A stretch of DNA of 64,000 nt from Gimesia maris (GTDB taxonomy: Bacteria; Planctomycetota; Planctomycetia; Planctomycetales; Planctomycetaceae), in contig NZ_CP042910.1 in the NCBI RefSeq assembly GCF_008298035.1, positions 248,001 through 312,000 on the forward strand. The letters are read 5' to 3'. The stretch's first letter is position 1. Each line of letters opens with the position of its first letter. The notes under the pieces were generated by a model that saw nothing but the letters and a program-made list of their open reading frames with translations, had not been told where the DNA came from and made no database searches. Below, in pieces: positions 57,710 through 64,000 of the stretch. The translations under genes were made by a program, and so were the position numbers.

Positions 57710-58864
57710 TTACAGAATCGCAGCCCCTTTGACGTCGATGCCTTTGAGAACCATTTTCAGCTCTTCGACGTTCGGTGAAATTTCGAACGCATCGGCACGG
57801 CTGATGAATTCACGGTCGATGAATCCTTTCAGGCTGTCGTTAAACTGCTGCATACCTTCGTCTTTACCGATCCGAATGGCGGCGGACAGTTTTTCGTCCT
57901 GCTCTTCCAGAACCAGTTTACGCACGGTCGGATTGAAGGTCATGATTTCGACAATGGGAACACGACCCGGCTTGTCGACAATGGTCTTGAGCAGTTTTTG
58001 CGCGACGATGGCACGCATGTTGAACGCCAGACTGCCTCGCAGCGCTTTATGCATATCCTGCGGGAAGAGGTCGAGAATACGACCGATACAACTGGGGGCA
58101 TTGGAAGCGTGAATGGTTCCAAATACAAGGTGACCTGTTTCCGCAGCGTGGATCGCAGTCGAGAAGGTTTCCATGTCACGCATTTCGCCCACCAGCATGA
58201 TGTCGGGATCCTGACGCACGGCGTGTTTCATTGCGATTTCGAAGTCTTTCACATCGATGCCGACCTCGCGCTGATTGATCAGACACTTATTCTGTGTGTA
58301 GACGAATTCGATCGGGTCTTCAATCGTCAGAATGTGCTTGCGGTAATGATCGTTCACCCAGTTCAGCATGGAAGCAATGGTGGTTGACTTACCACTACCC
58401 GTCACCCCGGCCAACAGTACCATGCCCTGGTCGAACTTACATAATGACTCCATCACGGGAGGCAAATACAAACCATCAAAGTTGGGAATCGAGCGTTCGA
58501 TTTTACGGGAGACCATGCCGGGAAAACCGAGTTGGATAAACAGGTTCACACGGAAACGCCAGGGTTCCCCTTCGTGTTCCACGACATAAGAAAAGTCAGC
58601 TCCCCCTTCATCGTGGAAGATCTTCAAGTTGCGTTCATCCATCATCGGTGTGAATAACGCCATCATCTGGTCGCGGTCGATGGGGTCCATCTGCAGTTCC
58701 CGCAGCGTCCCTTTGACACGCAGGATCGGGGCTTTGCCGACCTGCATGTGTAAGTCGGAACCGCCATGCTTGATCAACTGGCGGAAGACTTTGTCGATTT
58801 CATTTTCAACACGCCCTGTGATGGGATTGACATCTTTGGGGGTCGCAGGAACTGTTGTCGCCAT
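57710..58864 (-). CDS. pilT: Twitching motility ATPase PilT
   Basis: 384 residues from the ATG at 58864 (GGAG upstream). Retraction ATPase of type IV pili. Signatures: GGSDLHMQVGKAPILRVKG, Walker A GVTGSGKSTT, ILTIEDPIEFVY, Walker B DIMLVGEMRDMET, and TGHLVFGTIHASNA. The AIRAG motif of many PilT proteins is not evident at the end. It stands apart from other pilus genes. Confidence 0.92.
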   Translation of the reverse strand: MATTVPATPKDVNPITGRVENEIDKVFRQLIKHGGSDLHMQVGKAPILRVKGTLRELQMDPIDRDQMMALFTPMMDERNLKIFHDEGGADFSYVVEHEGEPWRFRVNLFIQLGFPGMVSRKIERSIPNFDGLYLPPVMESLCKFDQGMVLLAGVTGSGKSTTIASMLNWVNDHYRKHILTIEDPIEFVYTQNKCLINQREVGIDVKDFEIAMKHAVRQDPDIMLVGEMRDMETFSTAIHAAETGHLVFGTIHASNAPSCIGRILDLFPQDMHKALRGSLAFNMRAIVAQKLLKTIVDKPGRVPIVEIMTFNPTVRKLVLEEQDEKLSAAIRIGKDEGMQQFNDSLKGFIDREFISRADAFEISPNVEELKMVLKGIDVKGAAIL

Positions 58865-59102
58865 AAACAAACTCCACTTATTCTAACACTGCATTCTGCT
58901 GCAAGAGCGAGCAGCGGAATTGACAGGAAATGCTGATCTGAAATGGGGGCTCTGATCAGAGCCCTTTTCTCTACTGCGAACCCACCTGGATCCGCTATTA
59001 CTATTTTGAGGACTCTGAAAGAACATGCAAGCTTCAATTCCCGCGATACCGGTAAATTTGTTGCTCTACCGGGGAAACGGGTAGACCTTTTTCGGTTATC
59101 GG

Positions 59103-59897
59103 TTACACCCGGTCCAGAGAGACATCGCTTTTGAAACGAATCGGAATTCCCCGTTCCGCCAGATAATGTTTCGTTTCATCAACAGGATGGGTCCCATAGT
59201 GAAAAATGCTGGCAGCCAGCGCCGCGCTGGCTTTGCCTTCGGTCAGAATCTGATATAAGTGTTCAGGGCAGCCGGCCCCCCCACTGGCAACCACGGGGAT
59301 CGTAACGGCTTCCGCAACGGCGCGCGTCATCGGCAAGTCGTAGCCGTCTTTGGTTCCGTCGGCGTCCATAGAAGTCAGCACGATTTCTCCTGCTCCCAGA
59401 TCTTCGACTTTTTGAGCCCATTCGATGGCTTCCAGACCAGTCGGGACGCGACCGCCGTTTACATGCACTTCCCAGAATTCTTTGCCGTCTTTCTGTACCC
59501 GTTTGGGGTCGATATTCACGACGATACACTGGCTGCCAAATCGCAGGGCGGCTTCGCGGATCAAATCCGGATCTTTGACGGCGGACGAGTTAATGGAAAC
59601 TTTATCACAACCGGCGTTCAGCAACGCGCGGATATCTTCCAGTGTGCGAATTCCGCCTCCTACGGTGAGAGGCATGAAGATGACTTCCGAGGTGCGGCGG
59701 ACGATATCGAGAATGATCTCGCGTTCTTCGTGGCTGGCGGTGATGTCCAGAAAGACCAGTTCGTCGGCTCCCTGTTCTTCATAGCGCGCGGCGACTTCAA
59801 CCGGATCACCGGCGTCCTGCAGATTCAAAAAGTTGACCCCTTTGACAACGCGCCCCGCATGGACATCCAGGCAGGGAATAATTCGTTTTGCCAGCAT
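59103..59897 (-). CDS. hisF: Imidazole glycerol phosphate synthase subunit HisF
   Basis: 264 residues. Cyclase subunit that, with HisH, converts PRFAR to imidazole glycerol phosphate and AICAR in histidine synthesis. Signatures: [20 protein letters not shown] with catalytic Asp11, [27 protein letters not shown] with the second catalytic Asp, and [14 protein letters not shown]. No other his gene is next to it, as is common when the pathway is scattered. Confidence 0.96.
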   Translation of the reverse strand: MLAKRIIPCLDVHAGRVVKGVNFLNLQDAGDPVEVAARYEEQGADELVFLDITASHEEREIILDIVRRTSEVIFMPLTVGGGIRTLEDIRALLNAGCDKVSINSSAVKDPDLIREAALRFGSQCIVVNIDPKRVQKDGKEFWEVHVNGGRVPTGLEAIEWAQKVEDLGAGEIVLTSMDADGTKDGYDLPMTRAVAEAVTIPVVASGGAGCPEHLYQILTEGKASAALAASIFHYGTHPVDETKHYLAERGIPIRFKSDVSLDRV

Positions 59898-60077
59898 TGA
59901 ATAAAAGCCTTGGTATTTTTGATGATAGGTAGTTGAATCTATATTACTTGCCGGATTGCACTGTCTAGATTATCCGACAGGGAAAGATTTCGGTAGTGAT
60001 CGGGCCTGCTGTCACTTGAATTGAAGGCTAAAATAGCGGTTTTCATAGCGAATTACTGGCTGCAGAGAATCGGACTG

Positions 60078-60149
60078 TGTCCAGTTTTACAGTAGCAACT
60101 CCAGCGCCATTAGAACCGGGTATAATAGAATGAGAAGCGCTATGCTTAA
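60078..60149 (+). repeat. Intergenic repeat family B, copy 2
   Basis: TGTCCAGTTTTACAGTAG, then GCCATTAGAACCGGG, TATAATAGAATGAGAAG and CGCTATG. Resembles 34122-34192. Confidence 0.7.
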
Positions 60150-60171
60150 AGACGATGAAAGCGGGATTCGT

Positions 60172-60207
60172 AAAAAAACCGGCTGCCCCATTGAGGGACA
60201 ACCGGTT
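60172..60207 (-). terminator. Terminator of the small lipoprotein gene
   Basis: On the minus strand AACCGGTTGTCCC pairs with GGGGCAGCCGGTT, followed by a T run. Confidence 0.75.
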
Positions 60208-60280
60208 GGAGGAAGAAATCCAAATCAGTTACATGCAAATGATCAAGCTTTAAGTAACAGGATGCCAGTGGTTCATTTTA

Positions 60281-60451
60281 CTATGGCTTTGTTGTATCAA
60301 CAGGAGGCTTAAGAGCTGGATCATCTTCTATAGGAGCTGAAGCCTCTTTCTCAGATTGGGCTGCGCCTCCCGAACAGGCAGACATCGGTAGCATCAGAGC
60401 CAGGCTCATAAGACAGGGACATACCTTTCGAAACAATTCCACAAACACCAT
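60281..60451 (-). CDS. Small lipoprotein downstream of a DUF1559 gene
   Basis: 56 residues from an ATG just after AAGGAG; a GTG one codon on is also possible. A lipoprotein-like signal (CLMSLALMLPMSAC) is followed by GGAAQSEKEASAPIEDDPAL. Small lipoproteins of this kind often accompany planctomycete DUF1559 genes. Function unknown. Confidence 0.6.
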   Translation of the reverse strand: MVFVELFRKVCPCLMSLALMLPMSACSGGAAQSEKEASAPIEDDPALKPPVDTTKP

Positions 60452-60550
60452 CATCTCCTTCAAATGCGAATCAAAAAAAAACTCTCCAGGAGTAAACTGT
60501 GTACTCAGCCAGGGCGCCTGCGAAAGGAAGCCCTGACTGAAAAAACTGAT

Positions 60551-61597
60551 TTAGTATTCACCAATCACCTGACCGTCATGGATACGTGTGAGCAGGGCAT
60601 ACTGATTGTGGTCCATATTTTCGCTTAAGAAGCGAACAGCGCCATCTCCCATCAAAACATGACAGCCCCCTTCGTGGACACTGGAGGCCACTTCGATATA
60701 AATTCTGGGGTCATTCGCTGTACCAGCGCCCGTCGCGCCGAGGACATCGTAAGGGCCATTAATATGATACCGTTTGTTGTTGATGTAACTGGGATCAATA
60801 TTGGGGTGGTTCACTGCGAACGTTCCGCCGTAACGATGTTGCGCCCATAAGGGGGAATACGCATCATCGCGTTTTCCGTAAATGCAGCCTTCGGTCATGG
60901 CAATTGAGTTGCTGAGTCCGTCAGTAACTGCCTTGAATTTAGCAGCCCCGTTGAAACCAAACATGCCTTGATATTGAATCCCGGTCTTACCATTCGGCAG
61001 GCTACCAGTCGATTCGCGATAAGCAGAATAGAGTCCTCCCCCTGGCCAGCCATTACTGTGCCCTCCGGCGCAGAACAGATAATTTGATCTGGCGGCACTC
61101 GTGGCGAGATAGCTGGCATCCGTTCTGTCTTCAGGAGTCTGACCTTCATCGGAAGGGCATAAGAGTGCCGGCAGGAGAGTCTGACCCAGTGGGGTATTCG
61201 AGTTAGGCCACCCGCCTGCGACAGCAGTAAAATAGCCGTTTGTCGCACCGCTGCTGGCAATATTAAAATTCCATTTGTTATAGAGTGGTGCCTGATCGAT
61301 GAATGGTAACAGTAAAATAAAACCGGTGTGGTTTAACCCGTTCGTTGCAGGCTGACCTGCAATCGTTCCAGAACCTGCCGGGTTAATGGCACCGGGGGGC
61401 AGTACACCATGGGTTTCATTATAGTTGTGGAGCGCCAGTCCCAACTGTTTCATGTTATTGACGCAGGCTGATCTCCGCGCTGCTTCGCGTGCCTGCTGTA
61501 CAGCGGGCAGCAGCAGTGCAATCAGAATTGCAATGATGGCAATGACCACCAGCAGTTCGATCAGCGTAAAGCCCCGTTTGAATGTAAGTCGCTTCAT
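60551..61597 (-). CDS. DUF1559 prepilin-like protein
   Basis: 348 residues from the ATG at 61597, which follows GGAG and begins MKRLTFKRG; the longer open frame is rejected. Prepilin motif GFTLIELLVVIAI, then LLLPAVQQAREAARRSAC. The C-terminal H-X9-DG motif (HEGGCHVLMGDGAVRFL) and the ending DGQVIGEY are intact. Paired with a small lipoprotein downstream. Confidence 0.93.
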   Translation of the reverse strand: MKRLTFKRGFTLIELLVVIAIIAILIALLLPAVQQAREAARRSACVNNMKQLGLALHNYNETHGVLPPGAINPAGSGTIAGQPATNGLNHTGFILLLPFIDQAPLYNKWNFNIASSGATNGYFTAVAGGWPNSNTPLGQTLLPALLCPSDEGQTPEDRTDASYLATSAARSNYLFCAGGHSNGWPGGGLYSAYRESTGSLPNGKTGIQYQGMFGFNGAAKFKAVTDGLSNSIAMTEGCIYGKRDDAYSPLWAQHRYGGTFAVNHPNIDPSYINNKRYHINGPYDVLGATGAGTANDPRIYIEVASSVHEGGCHVLMGDGAVRFLSENMDHNQYALLTRIHDGQVIGEY

Positions 61598-61858
61598 GTT
61601 CATCTCCAGAAAGATAAAGAAATAAGAGATAAGGATAAACAATTTTAGAACTTTGAGATCGTTCTCAGCGGAACGAAAGTTCTTGACAAAGGCACGACAC
61701 ATTGAATTAAGTCAATTGAGTTCTGCCTGAACTGGCGGGTCAATCCATTTGATAGAGAGATCCTTAAAAAATCAGTCGCAAGACGCCATTCCGTTACAGG
61801 CTTATCTGGCAGAAGGTATTGAATGTCAGATGCTTAAGATCGTTTGCTGGTGAAAGCT

Positions 61859-62347
61859 TTATTTCGACTCCAGTTTGAAATCGATGTTATTTTCTCCCGC
61901 TTTCACCTCTGCCGTCAGGGTTGTGTTGGCATTGTATTTTGCGGGGATAGGCTCCTTTTTTGCTGTTTTCGCTTTCGGGGTTCCCGCTTCTTCGAAACCA
62001 GCATCCGTTGCGGGATCTACATTAGCCATATCGGCATCCGGATCGGCTTTGGGAGCCGGAGGTTTCCCCGTGGTAATTCGGACTTTATGCTTCCCGGGAA
62101 TGGCGCCCATCGCATTACCTCGATGGGCAAGTTCATACTTACCATCAGCATCAGTCTGATCAGTGGAAGGATTTCCATTCTCAGGTATAAAGACCACTAT
62201 TGCGTTGGCCAGTGGCTTGCCATCCATCGTGACGACGCCGGTGACTTTTTCGAGCTTGACTTCCGTTCCACTTCCTGAGCATCCAAAACAAAAAACAGTT
62301 ATTAACATCAGTGAAGGCAGCAGTGATAATTGGTCTTTACAGCGCAT
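61859..62347 (-). CDS. Lipoprotein with carboxypeptidase-regulatory-like domain
   Basis: 162 residues. Lipoprotein-like signal (SLMLITVFCFGC, Cys23). A single transthyretin-like beta domain follows: VTGVVTMDGKPLANAIVVFI, TDADGKYEL and IPGKHKVRI. Such small lipoproteins are usually next to DUF1559 genes in planctomycetes, as here on both sides. A binding or structural role is likely; no enzyme motif. Confidence 0.8.
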   Translation of the reverse strand: MRCKDQLSLLPSLMLITVFCFGCSGSGTEVKLEKVTGVVTMDGKPLANAIVVFIPENGNPSTDQTDADGKYELAHRGNAMGAIPGKHKVRITTGKPPAPKADPDADMANVDPATDAGFEEAGTPKAKTAKKEPIPAKYNANTTLTAEVKAGENNIDFKLESK

Positions 62348-62404
62348 TCAAGAACTCCGGTGTTTTCTCATGAGAGTAATATCTGAGTCGATTCAGTAAG
62401 CGAG

Positions 62405-62434
62405 AAAACCCGGTTCCACCAAGGGGTGAAACCG
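62405..62434 (-). terminator. Terminator of the last DUF1559 gene
   Basis: On the minus strand CGGTTTCACC pairs with GGTGGAACCG, followed by GGTTTTC. Confidence 0.65.
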
Positions 62435-62461
62435 AGTAAAGCAGTTACGTTTTCGTGAGTA

Positions 62462-63415
62462 TTAGAATTCACCCACAACGTTTTTATCATCGATACCACA
62501 CAGGAAAATCAGGGTGTCACCGTTGATATTTTCGCTGATAAACCGAACGCCACCATCGCCTAACAGGAAATGACAGCCGCCTTCATGGGAACTGCTCAGT
62601 CCCCAGGCATTCGCAGACCCGGTGTTGCCTATGCCATTGATCATATAGTACGACGACAGAACCTGATCTGAGTTTGTTGACCAGCCTTCAAAGGTGCGCA
62701 CGACCGCGGTGTGATATTGCCAGCTTCCATAGCTACCGGAATTAGCATTGTTGGTAGCATTTGACCCTGCCCAGACCGCGCCACTGAAAGTGCCTTCTGT
62801 GGTTCTTTCACCCAGCATCACAACATTACTCAGGCCATCTCGGAACGATTTCATGTTTCTGGGAGTGTGATCAGCCCAGGCTGAATTGACACTCGTTTGC
62901 GTAGTGGCACCAGTTGGGAGAAAAGCACATGAGTAAAGACCAACATAGTTGGACTTTCCAAAGTTACCGATATTCGGATTCAGACCGTCAGCAGGATCCG
63001 AAGGACAGGCCAGTGAAGCTATCGGAGTTTGAAAGAGGCTCAGCTGAGCGACCGTGTAAGGCGAAATCGGTTCACGCCAGGGGCCATTCATGTTGATCTG
63101 GTTGTAAATGTTTGCCTGGTCCATAAAGGGGAGCAGCATAACATTCCAGCCGAGATAGCTTTCCGTACCAGGAGGGTCGTAAACCGTATTCCGAATGTTC
63201 TCGACTTGCATTTGTGGGAAAATACCATGTGTTTCATGGTAGTTGTGTAAAGCAATTCCTAGCTGCTTCATGTTGTTCTTGCAGGTTGATCTGCGTGCTG
63301 CTTCTCGTGCCTGTTGCACTGCGGGCAGCAGCAGGGCAATCAGAATGGCGATGATGGCAATGACCACCAGAAGTTCGATCAGGGTAAAACCCCGTTTTGC
63401 AGTGAGCCGTTTCAT
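62462..63415 (-). CDS. DUF1559 prepilin-like protein
   Basis: 317 residues, GGAGAC before the start. Prepilin motif GFTLIELLVVIAI after MKRLTAKR, then the AREAARRSTCKNN extension. H-X9-DG motif HEGGCHFLLGDGGVRFI; ends DDKNVVGEF. The lipoprotein gene lies 114 bp downstream and may share its transcript. Confidence 0.93.
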   Translation of the reverse strand: MKRLTAKRGFTLIELLVVIAIIAILIALLLPAVQQAREAARRSTCKNNMKQLGIALHNYHETHGIFPQMQVENIRNTVYDPPGTESYLGWNVMLLPFMDQANIYNQINMNGPWREPISPYTVAQLSLFQTPIASLACPSDPADGLNPNIGNFGKSNYVGLYSCAFLPTGATTQTSVNSAWADHTPRNMKSFRDGLSNVVMLGERTTEGTFSGAVWAGSNATNNANSGSYGSWQYHTAVVRTFEGWSTNSDQVLSSYYMINGIGNTGSANAWGLSSSHEGGCHFLLGDGGVRFISENINGDTLIFLCGIDDKNVVGEF

Positions 63416-64000
63416 CCAGGTCTCCGGTAATAGAAAGAGAATTAAGAGAAATGAAAAGCATTTCTCACTCTTATCCGGCCTTTTAAGCGAATTGAAAACG
63501 GCGATGCAGGGGAGGTATAAGTATGTATCGTTTTTAGGGTTACGAAGCGCATCATTTTACGCCGCGCAGCGATACACAAAATATCTGAGCACAGTCAAAT
63601 TTCAGCTAGCTGTCAAAGAGCGACTTTTTTAATTAACAGATAAGAATAAGAAATTTGCATATATCAACAAATAAACTGTCCGAAGAGACAGAGAACTACT
63701 CTCGCTGTAAAGTGACACATTTAGAAATGTGTAAAGAGACTGAACAGAACTATTTAAAGAATTGTATTTTGATTTGTCAACAAAAAAATTCATGCCGGGC
63801 ATTAATTATTTCACCTCAAATTGCATAACTGGCAGAAATTATTGGCTTTAAGTACATTTGTTTTCTTTGAAATATTATTTTTGCCCAAATATTTGCGGAA
63901 TTGCCGGGTTGACGCTCATTTTTATACCCTGCTAACCAGAATTTGATCGAATTCTGTCAGCGTCGCAATTCAAATTGTCATCTGAATCAATAAATAAACC
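63416..64000. other. AT-rich intergenic region at window end
   Basis: About 585 bp, strongly AT-rich. No gene or repeat could be supported; it should contain the promoter of the last DUF1559 gene. Confidence 0.4.

Larger units (their letters stand above)
59898..60280. other. Intergenic region with repeat B and a terminator
   Basis: About 380 bp; holds repeat family B copy 2 and a minus-strand terminator. No gene seen. Confidence 0.5.

Overview
The window reads as a planctomycete chromosome, most like the Gimesia/Planctomyces group. Supporting signs are several DUF1559 proteins (prepilin-like N-terminus, H-X9-DG motif near the C-terminus), a PVC-type CxxCH haem protein with HEAT-like repeats, an ECF sigma factor paired with a zinc-finger Ser/Thr kinase, and short intergenic repeats rich in CACGAAA. 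This assignment is inferred from gene content only. No phage, CRISPR array or intact transposase was seen.

Layout. 1-10572 holds five co-directional genes for cell-surface proteins built from shared parts: beta-propeller, Ig-like, zinc ribbon plus membrane anchor, and DUF1559-type domains. 11055-13436 is an exported catalase-peroxidase. 13582-17276 holds an SGNH hydrolase, a DUF1559 protein and a choice-of-anchor-I lipoprotein, all on the minus strand. 17634-20475 is the most unusual part: a 55-bp TC repeat, two tRNA genes, five tandem structured RNA units, a terminator, then the gene for a Ro60/Rsr (TROVE) protein. 20605-24420 holds small membrane proteins (one frameshifted), a secretin-like protein, and a PqqD-like/DUF4375 pair. 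24902-28067 is a hydrolase/monooxygenase-like/amidohydrolase operon with twin palindromic sites upstream. 28230-34607 holds an NTF2-like protein, an esterase and several small hypothetical genes. 34782-37798 is a secreted coiled-coil protein, kinase and sigma factor operon. 38290-41571 is a large LamG glycosidase-like protein. 41844-46080 is a repeat-rich, gene-poor accessory region with one nonsense-interrupted gene. 46306-59897 is largely core: a PulE-like ATPase, CvpA-like protein, RdgB, phosphoesterase, FumC, PVC haem protein, SMP-30 protein, PilT and HisF. 60281-63415 holds two DUF1559 proteins with two small lipoproteins.

The main discovery candidate is the Ro60 locus. Each of the five RNA units upstream of the TROVE gene begins and ends with strands that pair with each other although their sequences differ between units. 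Just inside the 5' strand all five carry ACTG, a small hairpin and then TACAT; just before the 3' strand they carry TTCGT. Three units contain a T arm, an acceptor-like stem and two of them a standard D arm, in the order T arm, acceptor, D arm. That is a circularly permuted tRNA-like fold, as known for YrlA-type bacterial Y RNAs. The tandem array, its junction two nucleotides after a tRNA-Cys gene, and one unit with a non-tRNA-like body look unusual. Ro60 is known to bind Y RNAs and use them to reach partners such as PNPase; that role is inferred here.
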